DNA of 64,000 bases, taken from NCBI RefSeq assembly GCF_017814975.1, contig NZ_JAGIQA010000004.1:292706-356705 (forward strand), in the 5' to 3' direction. Of the stretch, positions 44,526-53,622 are shown one piece after another; the stretch's first letter is position 1, and every line of letters starts with the position of its first letter. This DNA is from Cupriavidus consociatus (GTDB taxonomy: Bacteria; Pseudomonadota; Gammaproteobacteria; Burkholderiales; Burkholderiaceae). The translations under genes and the position numbers were made by a program. The notes under the pieces are model-generated. The model was not told the origin of the DNA. It saw nothing but the letters and a program-made list of their open reading frames with translations, and did not search any database.

Positions 44526-45806
44526 TCAGTGTCCGAGGATGCGGTCGATGCTGGCGGCCGCGTCATAGGTGCGGGCCAGCACGTCCAGGTAGCGGACGCG
44601 CGCCTGGAACAGGGTGCGCTGGGCATCCAGCACATCGAGGAAATTGAATTTGCCGGCCTCGAACCCGCGCGAAGCGGCGGCATACGCCTGCTCCGCCGCG
44701 GGCAGCACCGAGCCCTGCAGCGTCTGCGCCGCGGCGCGCGACACCGACAACTGCGTCGACGCCTGCTGCAGTTCATTGGCCAGCCGGATGCGGTTGGCGG
44801 CATGCACATCCTGCGCGCGGTCGGCGCGGCGCAGCGCCGCGTACAGGTTGCCCTGGTTGCGGTCGAACAGCGGCAGCGGGATCGCCACGCCCAGCACGGC
44901 CATGTTGCGGTTGGCCTCGTTGTCGCGCTTGGCGCCGAGGCTGACGGTGACGTCGGGGTACTGGCGGCTGCGCGCCACCGCCACTTCGGCGCGGCTGCGT
45001 TCGGCGGAGAGCCGGCTCGCGGCCAGCAGCGGCGAATCCTCCAGCGCGGTTTCCAGCGCGGCGGGCGCGGGGCGCGACGGCAGCGCGTCGAGGTCGCCCT
45101 GCGCCTGCGCGAAGCGCGGCGCGGCGTTGCCCCACAGCACGGACAGCGACTGGCGCGCCGACTGCAGCGCGCCGGTGGCCTCGGCCAGTTCCAACTCGGC
45201 ATTGGCCTGCTCGACCTGCGCCCGGGTCGCTTCCAGCGGCGCGACCTTGCCGGCGGCGACACGGCGCGAGGCCGCCTGCGCCGCGCGGCTGGCGATGCCG
45301 ACCGAGCCTTCGGCCAGCTTGACGCGCTCCTGCGCGACCAGTACGCCGAAGAAGCGCGCGATCACCGCCGCGCGCAACTCGGCACGCACGCCGCCCAGCT
45401 CGGCCTGCGCCAGCTCGCGGCCGCGCTCGGCCACGCCGATGCGGGCGGCGCGCTTGCCGCCCAGCTCGATCGGCACGTTGAACTGGCCAGTGGTCGAGCG
45501 CGTGGCGCGGCGCGTGTCTTCCATCGACACCGCCAGCTCGGGGTTGGGAATCACGCGCGCCTGCGTCAGGTCGCCCTCGGTGGCGTCCAGCTCCTTGCCG
45601 GCGGCGGACAGCGCGAAGCTCCCGGCTTCGGCCAGCGCCAGCGCGGCGTCCAGTGTCAGCGAGCCGGATGGCTCGCGTACGCCCGCACCGCCCGCACCGG
45701 TGGCGTACGGCGAGGGTTGGATGGCAGCTGGTGGCGTCTGGGCGACGCCGGCAAGCGGGCTGGTCAGGACGGCCGCCAGCCCCAGCGGCAGCAAAAGTCT
45801 TCGCAT
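44526..45806 (-). CDS. czcC: Outer-membrane efflux channel CzcC family
   Basis: This 426-residue TolC-like protein has a signal peptide (LLLPLGLAAVLTSPLAGVAQ) and two OEP-type repeat regions, typified by LTLDAALALAEAGSFALSAA, ARVIPNPELAVSMEDT, ALEDSPLLAASRLSAERSRA and GKFNFLDVLDAQRTLFQAR. It follows the czcI-type gene on the same strand and precedes czcB by 17 nt. The length is normal for CzcC. Confidence 0.92.
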   Translation of the reverse strand: MRRLLLPLGLAAVLTSPLAGVAQTPPAAIQPSPYATGAGGAGVREPSGSLTLDAALALAEAGSFALSAAGKELDATEGDLTQARVIPNPELAVSMEDTRRATRSTTGQFNVPIELGGKRAARIGVAERGRELAQAELGGVRAELRAAVIARFFGVLVAQERVKLAEGSVGIASRAAQAASRRVAAGKVAPLEATRAQVEQANAELELAEATGALQSARQSLSVLWGNAAPRFAQAQGDLDALPSRPAPAALETALEDSPLLAASRLSAERSRAEVAVARSRQYPDVTVSLGAKRDNEANRNMAVLGVAIPLPLFDRNQGNLYAALRRADRAQDVHAANRIRLANELQQASTQLSVSRAAAQTLQGSVLPAAEQAYAAASRGFEAGKFNFLDVLDAQRTLFQARVRYLDVLARTYDAAASIDRILGH

Positions 45807-45902
45807 CGAATTGCACCAGGAAAGAAACCGGGAATTCGGCGAGACGCCTGAGTTCAGCGAATCAGGAAGAAATCAGGGAAGCGGGTAGCGTCGTCTCGCC
45901 GG

Positions 45903-46271
45903 CTAAGCGAGACGGTGCCACTGCGGGCGGTCGGGGGCCCTGGCGCTGTGGGAAGAGAAGGCGGGTTGCGGCGGGGCCTGCGCCAGTGCAACGCGCTGGC
46001 TGGCCTGCACGCGCGGCCCGTCGGCGCGGGCGAACGGCACCGAGGCGATATGGCAGACGCCACAGTCGGGATCGGCAACGCCCAGCTTGTCGACATCGGC
46101 GCCGGCCTTGGTTGCATGCTGGCCGGCATCGGCCTTGTGCTGGTGCTCGTGATGCCCCAGGTGCGCCTTGGCCGCCGTTGCCACCTCATGCCGGCAATAC
46201 GCGGCCGCTCCCGCCCAGGCGAACTGGAGCGGCAGGATCAGTGCGAGGACGATGAGGAGCAGGCGTTGCAT
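45903..46271 (-). CDS. czcI: CzcI-type periplasmic protein, head of the czcICBA operon
   Basis: This 122-residue protein has the CzcI layout: a signal (MQRLLLIVLALILPLQFAWA), YCRHE, and the His-rich AHLGHHEHQHKADAGQHATK, with a Cys pair in DPDCGVCH. In Cupriavidus metallidurans czcI precedes czcCBA and is thought to modulate expression of the czc system. The ATG at 46271 was chosen over an upstream one at 46322 because it starts the signal peptide. About 63 bp upstream the minus strand has TGTAAT (46339-46334), a possible -10, but no matching -35 was found. Confidence 0.85.
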   Translation of the reverse strand: MQRLLLIVLALILPLQFAWAGAAAYCRHEVATAAKAHLGHHEHQHKADAGQHATKAGADVDKLGVADPDCGVCHIASVPFARADGPRVQASQRVALAQAPPQPAFSSHSARAPDRPQWHRLA

Positions 46272-46516
46272 GTCGGGAATGGCAGCGAGCCGAAAGTTTA
46301 ACCGAGGCCAGGCGATGTTCACGCGGCGAGCCGATTACATTTGCGTCATGACGTAACGACGGAAAGCCAGCCAATGCTATTTCAATTTATTTGAATAACT
46401 TATCCATACCCATCCCCGCTTGCGCGCGGCAAAGACCCCTATAGTTCGTGACATGACCGGCACGCAACAAGGCAAGACGTTCTGCCAAATTCAACGAATA
46501 ATACCGGAGAAATCTC

Positions 46517-46903
46517 ATGACCAAGACCGCCCGCTTCGCTTCCGCCCTGTTCCTGTCGCTGGCCGCCCTCGGCGCTGCGCACGCCGCTACCGCCGCCGAA
46601 CGGCTGCCAGGCGACAACTATGGCTACGGGTTCCGCTCGCACGACGTCTTCGCCGATGGTGCGCGCACGCTGGCCGCCGCCACGCTGCCTGGCGACAAGT
46701 ACGGTTATGAATTCCGCTCGCACGATGCCTTCACCGATGGCGCCCGCGCCGGCAAGCCCGATCCGTATGTGGACGGCGCCCGCACGGTGGCCGGACTGGA
46801 CCGCCGCAGCGTGTCGGCAGCACCGGCGCGCAGCTTCGACCCGTACAGTGAAGGCAGCCGCGTCGGTGGTTTCGACCCCTACGGCGAGGGTGCACGTGCG
46901 TAA
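46517..46903 (+). CDS. Exported protein with tandem YGYxFRSHDxFxDGAR repeats
   Basis: This 128-residue protein follows CGGAG with suitable spacing and has a signal peptide (ASALFLSLAALGAAHA). The mature part has two near-identical repeats (LPGDNYGYGFRSHDVFADGA and LPGDKYGYEFRSHDAFTDGA), conserved at DNA level over about 66 bp (46604-46669 and 46685-46752). Further degenerate units follow: PDPYVDGART, FDPYSEGSR and FDPYGEGARA. I recognise no family. It is divergent from the czcICBA operon across a 245-bp gap and ends at a long palindrome. Confidence 0.75.
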   Translation: MTKTARFASALFLSLAALGAAHAATAAERLPGDNYGYGFRSHDVFADGARTLAAATLPGDKYGYEFRSHDAFTDGARAGKPDPYVDGARTVAGLDRRSVSAAPARSFDPYSEGSRVGGFDPYGEGARA

Positions 46904-46917
46904 ATTGCCGTGAGTTT

Positions 46918-46949
46918 GCTCCCCTCTCCCGCCTGCGGGAGAGGGGAGC
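46918..46949. repeat. 15-bp-arm palindromic repeat after the repeat-protein gene
   Basis: GCTCCCCTCTCCCGC, CT, GCGGGAGAGGGGAGC is the longest perfect member of the repeat family in this window. It sits between the stop of the plus-strand gene and the convergent anti-sigma gene, suggesting a bidirectional transcription stop. Confidence 0.85.
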
Positions 46950-47015
46950 CTTTGCCAGTGCCGTCAGCTTACGTTCAGCGCATCCAGGCGCGACCCCTGG
47001 CTACGGACAGCGGCC

Positions 47016-47219
47016 TCAATCCTCCCGCCCCATTCGCCGCATCGCCTCCCGCATGGTCCGCATCTGCGCGCTGAACACGGTGCAGGCTTCGCAGATCGCC
47101 AGGTGGCCGCGCACGCGCAGCCGTTCCACCCACGACAAAGGCTGGTCCAGCCCCTTCATGGTCAGGTGGTGAATCTCTTCGCAGTCCGGCAGCAGGCGGC
47201 GGTTGGGGCGGTCAGGCAT
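47016..47219 (-). CDS. Anti-sigma factor, zf-HC2 type, short
   Basis: This 67-residue protein has the zinc-binding HC2 pattern: CEEIHHLTMKGLDQPLSWVE, then HLAICEAC (His-x3-Cys-x2-Cys). It lacks a membrane segment, so it would be a soluble zinc-binding anti-sigma factor. It lies 46 nt downstream of an ECF sigma gene on the same strand, the usual order of sigma factor then inhibitor. Confidence 0.82.
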   Translation of the reverse strand: MPDRPNRRLLPDCEEIHHLTMKGLDQPLSWVERLRVRGHLAICEACTVFSAQMRTMREAMRRMGRED

Positions 47220-47265
47220 GGTCGTTGCCGAGGGTTAAGGGAAGAGATCGAGCGCGGGGGGCCGA

Positions 47266-47856
47266 TCAGCTCTTGCCGGCAGCGCCACGCTGCCCGAACC
47301 AGTGCAGCTCCAGGCACGCGCGCAGCCGCATGCGGGCCCGGTACAGCATGGCCCATGCATTGGTCGCGCTGATCTGCAGGACCTGACAGATTTCTTCGGT
47401 GTCGAGCTCCAGCCATTCGCGCATCATGAAGAGCCGGCCCAGCCGCGGCGGCAGCCGGTCGACGCATAGCTGCAGGATTTCAAAGAACTCGCGGCGCTCG
47501 AAGGCGCGCTCGGGATCGCCCCAGTCGGAAGGCGGATGCTGGTAGTGGCCGTTGCGCGTGAACAGCGCGTCCAGCGCCTCCTGCTCCGACTGCACCTCGC
47601 CGTCCTCCGGCGCCACCAGCGCCAATCGCACCTCGCGCCGGCCGCTGCGCAGGCTATCGATCAGCTTGTGCTTGAGGATACCGACCAGATAGGTGCGCAG
47701 CGAGGACTGGCCGGCAAAGCGCTCCGGGTGCTCCAGCGCGGCCAGCAGCGTATCCGACACCGCGTCTTCTGCCAGCACCTCATCGCGCAGCTGCAGGCGC
47801 GCAAAGCGCAGCAGGTAGGGCCGTACAGCCTGCAATTCGGCAGGATCGAGGCTCAT
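47266..47856 (-). CDS. ECF-type RNA polymerase sigma factor
   Basis: This 196-residue sigma factor has region 2 (LRFARLQLRDEVLAEDAVSD; LRTYLVGILKHKLIDSLRSG) and region 4 (EFFEILQLCVDRLPPRLGRL; LELDTEEICQVLQISATNAW), with the usual sequence-recognition helix pattern. It is followed by an anti-sigma factor gene 46 nt downstream. The target promoters are unknown; the repeat-protein gene to its right and the czc operon are neighbours but no link is shown. Confidence 0.9.
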   Translation of the reverse strand: MSLDPAELQAVRPYLLRFARLQLRDEVLAEDAVSDTLLAALEHPERFAGQSSLRTYLVGILKHKLIDSLRSGRREVRLALVAPEDGEVQSEQEALDALFTRNGHYQHPPSDWGDPERAFERREFFEILQLCVDRLPPRLGRLFMMREWLELDTEEICQVLQISATNAWAMLYRARMRLRACLELHWFGQRGAAGKS

Positions 47857-47921
47857 GGGGACGCGTCAGCGGCGTTGGGAGATGCGCCATGATACCGCTG
47901 GCGCACGCTTCAGGGCGCACG

Positions 47922-49544
47922 TCAGTTCAGTCCCCGGAATTGCCCGCACAGCCTGAACACGTCTTCAGTCAGCGGCACCTCCCGCGCGCGGGCATAGCGC
48001 GTGGCCAGCTTGAGCAGCTCCTTGATATCGCGTCCACTGGCCTTGGGGTAGGCCCGCAGCAGCGCCTCGACCAGCCCCTCGCCCAGCTCCGCGCCGAACT
48101 GCGCGGCCTGCAGCCGCCACAGGCGCCGCGCATCCTCCTTGCCCGGCGTTTCGTAGTGGATGGTGGCGATGCAGCGCGACAGGATGGCATCGTCGACATC
48201 GCCGATGCGGTTGGTGGTCATGAACAGCAGGCCGTTGAAGTACTCCAGCGTGCGCAGGAACTCGGCGACGATGGCATTGTGCTCGAGGTCGTTGTCGCGG
48301 CAGCGGATATAGACGTCGGCTTCGTCCAGCAGCAGGATCGCGTTCCAGCGCATGGTGCGCTGCAGGATGCCGCCCAGGCTGGCGCCGACCGACGCCGCCG
48401 TGGTGCCGAGCTGTCCCGAATGGACGCGGTACAGCGGCTTGCCGACGACTTCGGCATAGACCTCGGCGGTCAGCGTCTTGCCCAGTCCGGGCGCGCCCTG
48501 GCACAGGATCGTGGTGCCGCCCGACTTGCCGGGCACGAAGTCCGGCACCAGCACGTCCATGTGCGAGGTCAGGATATCGATCAGGTCGCGGTGGTGGTCA
48601 GGCAGCACAAGCTTGTCGCGCAGCTCGGGCTGGTAGCGGTATTCGGTCAGGTGCTGAACATGCACCCAGAGATTGCGGTGCCACTCCAGGTGGAAGAGAT
48701 GCACGTAGCCGTGCAGCGGCACCGACTCGAAGCCCGCTTCCACCCCGGCCTCGCGCCAGAACGAGGCATCGCAGCTCATCTCGAAACGGCGCGCGAGCCG
48801 CTCCTCGTCATTGACGCAGCGGGCTGCTGCGCCGTCCGGCACGCGCGTCAGTTCGGCCGCACCCTTGGCGTCGAGCGACCACGCCGGTCCGCTGGCGACA
48901 AACTGCGCGCCGAAGCGGCGCTGGTAGCGCATGAAGCGCCGCGCGTGGTGCTCGTACTCCTGCCGGAACTCGGCGCACTCCTTGTAGAAGCCGAATTCGG
49001 CAAGCAGCTCGGGAATGGTGCGGTTGGCAATGTCGTCGCGCGTGATCACCATCGATGTGGTCATGCCGGCGCGGCGCTTGTGGTGGTCGGTCAGCTCTGA
49101 ATTGGCGGACTGCATGGTGTTGGCCAGCAGGTCCACCACCACGTAAGCCATGCCCTGCTCCGGCGCGACGTAGCGCATGCGCCGTACCAGCCAGGGCAGC
49201 AGCACGCCGTCGCGGTTGCGCTGGTACAGCCAGCCGTCGATGGCATCGCGCGCCAGGTATGCCACCAGCCCGCCGATCAGCTGGTCCAGCCCCGGGATGA
49301 CGCGCGCCTGCGGGGCATTGTGGATGTTGTCGAGCGCCAGCATCTGGAACATCAGCGCGCGCTGGTTCTGGCTCTTGCTCAGCGTATAGAGCGAGTTCAG
49401 CGCCTGCGCATCGAACAGCTTGCTCGACACCATCATGTCGCCATGGCACACGCCATGCTCCTGCAGCTGCCGGGCGAGTGGCGTGCCCGTGCCGATCATG
49501 GCGAGCAGCGGGTGGATCAGCGCTTCCGGAATCTCGAAATCCAT
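47922..49544 (-). CDS. AAA+ ATPase of unknown role
   Basis: This 540-residue protein has a C-terminal AAA+ module with Walker A GAPGLGKT (Lys356), Walker B AILLLDEADVYI and the arginine-finger region ATIHYETPG; MTTNRIGDVDDAILSRC resembles Rubisco-activase/proteasome-type ATPases. The N-terminal 320 residues are unassigned, with helical and charged segments. The ATG at 49544 was chosen because the frame carries no signal upstream and GGGAG precedes it by about 9 nt. It is followed by a sigma factor gene on the same strand 65 nt later, possibly one unit. Confidence 0.75.
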   Translation of the reverse strand: MDFEIPEALIHPLLAMIGTGTPLARQLQEHGVCHGDMMVSSKLFDAQALNSLYTLSKSQNQRALMFQMLALDNIHNAPQARVIPGLDQLIGGLVAYLARDAIDGWLYQRNRDGVLLPWLVRRMRYVAPEQGMAYVVVDLLANTMQSANSELTDHHKRRAGMTTSMVITRDDIANRTIPELLAEFGFYKECAEFRQEYEHHARRFMRYQRRFGAQFVASGPAWSLDAKGAAELTRVPDGAAARCVNDEERLARRFEMSCDASFWREAGVEAGFESVPLHGYVHLFHLEWHRNLWVHVQHLTEYRYQPELRDKLVLPDHHRDLIDILTSHMDVLVPDFVPGKSGGTTILCQGAPGLGKTLTAEVYAEVVGKPLYRVHSGQLGTTAASVGASLGGILQRTMRWNAILLLDEADVYIRCRDNDLEHNAIVAEFLRTLEYFNGLLFMTTNRIGDVDDAILSRCIATIHYETPGKEDARRLWRLQAAQFGAELGEGLVEALLRAYPKASGRDIKELLKLATRYARAREVPLTEDVFRLCGQFRGLN

Positions 49545-49596
49545 CGAACACACTCCCGTTGGCCGTGCGCCCCCCGCGGGACGTTCCGGCGACGAT

Positions 49597-50301
49597 TCAC
49601 TGCAGGAAGAATGCGATGGCCCGCTCCACCACCGGGGGGTGGATGACATGCAGGCCATCGAATTCCACATACTCGACCGCATAGCCTGCGGCCCTGAGCT
49701 TGGCCGCGTTGACGCGGCCGCTGGTGGCGATGGGAAGCTGCTCGTCGTCGCGTCCGTGCGCGACGAATACCTTCGGCGCGCCTTCCTGCATGAACACCGA
49801 CATGAAGCCGCCGGAAAACGCCAGCACATGGCTGGCGATGTCGCCATTGGTGATGCCGATCGACAGCGCGTAGCTGGCGCCGTCTGAAAAACCCGCGAAG
49901 CCCACGCGTTCGCGGTCGATGCGGTAGCGCGATGTCACCGCCGCAAGTGCCAGGTGCAGGCGTTCCAGGTCGGGGCCGTTGCCGCCGATCACGATGTCCC
50001 AGGTCGGGTAGAGCGACTGCGGCGCCAGCACCAGGATGCCGTGCCGCTGCGCGTGGGGCTCCAGGTGCGGCAGGACCTTCTCGGCATGACCGCCGGCGCC
50101 ATGGAACATCACCAGCAAGGGCACCGGCGCGCCGGCATCCATGCCATCGGGCACGAACAGCACCGCGTCGCGCTCGGCCGCAATGCCAAGCCCGTGCCGG
50201 CCCGGCGGCAACGGGGCGGTGGCCGGGCCGGACTGGCCGGCACGGTGCGCCGGATCGTTGAAGGTGAACGACAGGCGGCCGAACAGGGAGGGATCGAGCA
50301 T
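49597..50301 (-). CDS. Alpha/beta hydrolase, esterase/dienelactone hydrolase-like
   Basis: This 234-residue hydrolase has the nucleophile motif GFSDGAS (Ser in GxSxG), the acid in HGRDDEQLPI, and the His in DGLHVIHPP. LLVMFHGAGGHAEKVLPHLE gives the oxyanion region. It lacks a signal peptide. The ATG at 50301 was chosen to exclude a longer, non-homologous N-terminal frame. It is upstream of the AAA+ ATPase gene, 52 nt away, same strand. The substrate is unknown. The region upstream (50302-50591, 290 bp) has no other recognisable gene. Confidence 0.8.
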   Translation of the reverse strand: MLDPSLFGRLSFTFNDPAHRAGQSGPATAPLPPGRHGLGIAAERDAVLFVPDGMDAGAPVPLLVMFHGAGGHAEKVLPHLEPHAQRHGILVLAPQSLYPTWDIVIGGNGPDLERLHLALAAVTSRYRIDRERVGFAGFSDGASYALSIGITNGDIASHVLAFSGGFMSVFMQEGAPKVFVAHGRDDEQLPIATSGRVNAAKLRAAGYAVEYVEFDGLHVIHPPVVERAIAFFLQ

Positions 50302-50591
50302 GGCGGGGATCCGAAGGTCAGGCGGAACGTCTGGCAGGGGACCGGAGACCGGAATTCGTGCTGATATTCTGTATATTACATACAAAGGAGGACACGCGCT
50401 ACCTGGCCCATCGGAGTGCATGAAAGCCGGACAGCTGTCATGCCTGCCGGGAATCCGGTGAAGCCGCTGCGATGGTGTGGGCGCTGCACCGGCGGGCTGC
50501 TGCACGGCAGCGGCGGCACAGGACGGAAGGTCGACGGTTCGGCTGCATTGCTCGTCGATTCTGAGCAGGACGCCCGATTGAACGATCAGCC

Positions 50592-51035
50592 TCAGTTGAG
50601 ATGGCGCGCCATGTAGTGGGTACGGGCGCCGAAGCTGCGCAGCAAGTTCAAGGACAATTGCGTCTCACGAACGAGGCTGTCGACTGGCGTCAGGCTGAAC
50701 CCATGCCGGGCGAAGAAGCCGGGGTGTTCGCTGGTCAATACCGTGGCGTTCGAACAGCCGCAGGCGCGCGCTCTCATCAGTAGCGCGCTGACCATGTAGG
50801 TAGCCAGCCGGTGTCCGCGAAATTCCTGCAGCACCGCAGCCGTATGGATGGCGAAGGTACGGCCGTGCTGCTCCCCATATGCGCAGCCAATAATCCGCCC
50901 TCCAAGCTCCGCCACATGGTAAAGCCTGCTCACGCCGGCCGCGTCAGCGAGCGTCAAGCCACAAGTCTCCAAGACCCGTGCAACGGCTTCCATATCATTC
51001 GCCGAAGCCGCACGGAGTCGAACGTCTCTGATCAT
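50592..51035 (-). CDS. GNAT family N-acetyltransferase
   Basis: This 147-residue protein has the GNAT fold: RLRAASANDMEAVARVLETC, the acetyl-CoA loop QEFRGHRLATYMVSALLMRA, then FFARHGF near the end. The ATG at 51035 was preferred over upstream starts. It resembles amino-acid-type or arsenic-associated acetyltransferases, but the substrate cannot be given. It is divergent from an ArsR-type regulator gene; such pairs are common. Confidence 0.75.
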   Translation of the reverse strand: MIRDVRLRAASANDMEAVARVLETCGLTLADAAGVSRLYHVAELGGRIIGCAYGEQHGRTFAIHTAAVLQEFRGHRLATYMVSALLMRARACGCSNATVLTSEHPGFFARHGFSLTPVDSLVRETQLSLNLLRSFGARTHYMARHLN

Positions 51036-51279
51036 TTTGAACGCAGCGCTATGGCACCTCGCCTCTACAGAGAGTAGTCCCTTCGACAAGCTTCTGGAGG
51101 CAGGCACATTGAATAATCGAAGACTATGCCGCGGCCCGGACAAGGCTGTCATCCCCCAAGCGAGTCGGTAGTGCGGTGCGCCACACACGCTGTGCCGGGG
51201 TCGAGGCCATCCATGGCAACCGCTGCTGCTCGCGTTCAGTCATATACTTCCCATTCCACCCTTCACCCGGAGCCAAACG

Positions 51280-51969
51280 ATGGATTACACCCCCGGCATC
51301 AGCCAGCTGGCCGGCCTGCTCGCCGACCCCGGCCGCGCCGCCATGCTATGGGCGCTGATGGACGGCAGCGCGCGGCCCGCGGGCGAGCTGGCACTGATCG
51401 CCGGACTGTCGGCATCGTCCACCAGCGGGCACCTGGCGCGGCTGACCGAGGGAGGGATGCTGTCGGTGGAGACGCGGGGGCGCAACCGGTATTACCGGCT
51501 GGCCGCGCCGGAGATCGGCGTGGCGATCGAGGCGCTGGCGTCTGCGTCGCTGGCCAGCCGGCCGCCGCGGCTGCGCGACGTGCCGGTGTCGCGCACCGCG
51601 CCGCCAGCGCTGCGGCAGGCGCGCACCTGCTACGACCACCTGGCCGGCGAACTGGCGGTGGGACTGTTCGAGCGGATGACGCATAGCGGCTGGCTGGTGC
51701 TGGATGCGCGGCGCGTGGAACTGAGCGGCGACGGCGCGCAGGCACTGGCGCGGCTGGGTATCGACATTGCTGCAGCGCGGCGCAAGCGGCGCCAGTTTGC
51801 CTGCACCTGCCCGGACTGGAGCGAGCGCAAACCCCACCTCGGCGGCGCGCTGGGCGCGGCGCTGCTGGGCAGCCTGCTGGAGCGCGGCTGGGTCGAAACC
51901 ACGCGCACATCGCGCGCGTTGCGCGTGACACCGGCGGGCCAACGCGAGATCATGCGCATCGCGGCATGA
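51280..51969 (+). CDS. ArsR/winged-helix transcriptional regulator
   Basis: This 229-residue protein begins with a winged helix: DYTPGISQLAGLLADPGRAA, MLWALMDGSARPAGELALIA, and the recognition helix LSASSTSGHLARLTEGGMLS. A C-terminal half of about 120 residues carries a CTCPDWSERKPHLGG motif with two cysteines that could bind metal or thiol ligands. It is divergent from the GNAT gene, with a 244-bp gap between them, and may control it. Confidence 0.85.
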   Translation: MDYTPGISQLAGLLADPGRAAMLWALMDGSARPAGELALIAGLSASSTSGHLARLTEGGMLSVETRGRNRYYRLAAPEIGVAIEALASASLASRPPRLRDVPVSRTAPPALRQARTCYDHLAGELAVGLFERMTHSGWLVLDARRVELSGDGAQALARLGIDIAAARRKRRQFACTCPDWSERKPHLGGALGAALLGSLLERGWVETTRTSRALRVTPAGQREIMRIAA

Positions 51970-52012
51970 ATCGCGGCATGATCAGGCCGCACGGCACCAC
52001 AGGAGATCTCGC

Positions 52013-52519
52013 ATGGCCACACCACTGGACGACGACACGCAGGACGCGATCGCGCGTTTCTTCGCCCTGATCAACCTCGACGACAGCGCGCAGACGGCGG
52101 CGCAGCAGTCGATGTTCGAAGACGCGCTGCTTGACGCCGAGGACGACGACACCGAGGGCGGCGAGCTGCTATGGGTGGTGCGCGAAGTCATCGACTGGCA
52201 ATCCGGCTTCTTCGTCGACTGGAAAGACTGCCAGTCCTTTATCGGCTGCCTGAACCAGCTGTGCGAGCGCATCGACCTGGAAATCGACTGGGGCACCGAC
52301 GAACCCGAGGAAGAGTCGTTCCTGGAAGGCACCAGCGTGCCCGAACTGATGGAGCTTGCGCACAACCAGTTGCGCGTGGCCGGCTATACGCTGTGGAACT
52401 GGGATACCGGCGGCGACGCCTACGCCGGCTGGATCACGCGCAGCGAGGATGATGAAGAGATGCTCGACCTGGCCGAGCAATTGCGCTTCGAGATCCGGCC
52501 CGCCGACCAGCCTTACTGA
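52013..52519 (+). CDS. Acidic hypothetical protein
   Basis: This 168-residue protein has no recognised domain. It is strongly acidic (LDAEDDDTEGGELLWVV; TDEPEEESFLEGTSVPE) with several tryptophans, and is probably cytoplasmic. It starts at an ATG about 40 nt after the ArsR-type gene, behind AGGAGA, and could be in the same transcript. It converges with the LysR gene. Confidence 0.6.
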   Translation: MATPLDDDTQDAIARFFALINLDDSAQTAAQQSMFEDALLDAEDDDTEGGELLWVVREVIDWQSGFFVDWKDCQSFIGCLNQLCERIDLEIDWGTDEPEEESFLEGTSVPELMELAHNQLRVAGYTLWNWDTGGDAYAGWITRSEDDEEMLDLAEQLRFEIRPADQPY

Positions 52520-52562
52520 GCCACGCCGACCGCTGCGATTGGGCTCATCACGCCAGTCGCGG

Positions 52563-53501
52563 CTACGGCGCCAGCGTCTCGCGCTTGCGCGCCGGCGGGC
52601 GCCGCGTCTCGGGCACGCCAACGGTCTGCTCCAGCACGTCAAGGAACACGCGCACGCTTGCCGGCATCAGCTTGCGCGCCGGCATCAGCACGTAGACCTT
52701 GAGCGGCGAGGAGGCATAGGCCGGCAGCACCCGCACCAGTTGCCCCCGCTCCAGCTGCTCCTGCACGAAGCGCGGCGACAGCCGCGTCACCCCCAGCCCA
52801 TCGATGGCAGCCTTCAGCCGCAGCTCGGCGTTATGGGTGCCGATGCGCGGTTCCACGTCCACGCGCGCGATCTCGACGCCGTCGCGCAGGAATTCCCAAT
52901 GTTTGTCATCCGCGTTGCCCAGCGTGGGCCAGCCCTGCAGGTCCTGCGGCGTGCGCGGCAGCCCGCGCGCGCGGATCAGCGCCGGCGCGGCGTAAAAGGC
53001 GCGCTCGATCAGCACCACGCGCTTGCTGGCGAACGAGGTGTCATGCAGCGCGGTGTTGGTCATGACGAAGGCCAGGTCGTAGCCATGGCGGACCAGGTCG
53101 GGCTGGTCCCAGCTGACATCGACCTGCACACGCAGGCCCGGGTGTGCACGCAACACCCGCGTCAGCGTTTCCGACAGGTGCTGCGAGCCGACTTCATACG
53201 GGGTGGAGATGCGCAGCACGCCGCTGACCTCGGCACTGCCCGAAGCGGCTTCGGCGCTGATCTCGTGCAGCTCGGCGAACAGCGGGGCAACGCGGTCGTA
53301 GAGCTGCTGGCCGCGCTCGGTGACGCGCACGCGGCGCGTGGTGCGCTCGAACAGCCGGGTGCCGAGCTGCCCTTCCAGCCGCGCCACGGCGGCGCTGGCA
53401 GAAGACTTAGGCACTTGCGCAAGTTCAGCGCCCTGGGTAAAGCCGCCGCCTTCCACCACGCGGCAGAAGATTTCCCAGTCTTTCCAGTCGATGGTCTTCA
53501 T
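52563..53501 (-). CDS. LysR-type transcriptional regulator
   Basis: This 312-residue regulator has the N-terminal LTTR helix-turn-helix (WEIFCRVVEGGGFTQGAELA, SSASAAVARLEGQLGTRLFE, RTTRRVRVTERG) and a periplasmic-binding-like effector domain. It lies downstream of the alcohol dehydrogenase gene on the same strand (122-bp gap), so it is not divergent from it. Its target is unknown. Confidence 0.9.
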   Translation of the reverse strand: MKTIDWKDWEIFCRVVEGGGFTQGAELAQVPKSSASAAVARLEGQLGTRLFERTTRRVRVTERGQQLYDRVAPLFAELHEISAEAASGSAEVSGVLRISTPYEVGSQHLSETLTRVLRAHPGLRVQVDVSWDQPDLVRHGYDLAFVMTNTALHDTSFASKRVVLIERAFYAAPALIRARGLPRTPQDLQGWPTLGNADDKHWEFLRDGVEIARVDVEPRIGTHNAELRLKAAIDGLGVTRLSPRFVQEQLERGQLVRVLPAYASSPLKVYVLMPARKLMPASVRVFLDVLEQTVGVPETRRPPARKRETLAP

Positions 53502-53622
53502 GCGGGGCTAAGCCGGGTTGGGCGGAGCGGTGGAGCGCGCCATTGTCCCATAGTGCGGACAATGGCGCCGGTCGATGCAGTCAACTTTCAGTACCGGCCC
53601 CGCGCAGCCCTGAGGCGGCCGC

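Noticed and set aside
39841..44568. A plus-strand frame of over 1500 codons opposite the czcA and czcB genes
   Set aside because: The minus-strand genes have clear RND and MFP motifs, so the opposite frame is a shadow produced by high GC content.
50416..50616. A 66-codon plus-strand frame between the hydrolase and the GNAT gene
   Set aside because: It overlaps the 3' end of the GNAT gene on the opposite strand, and the codons show no conserved pattern.
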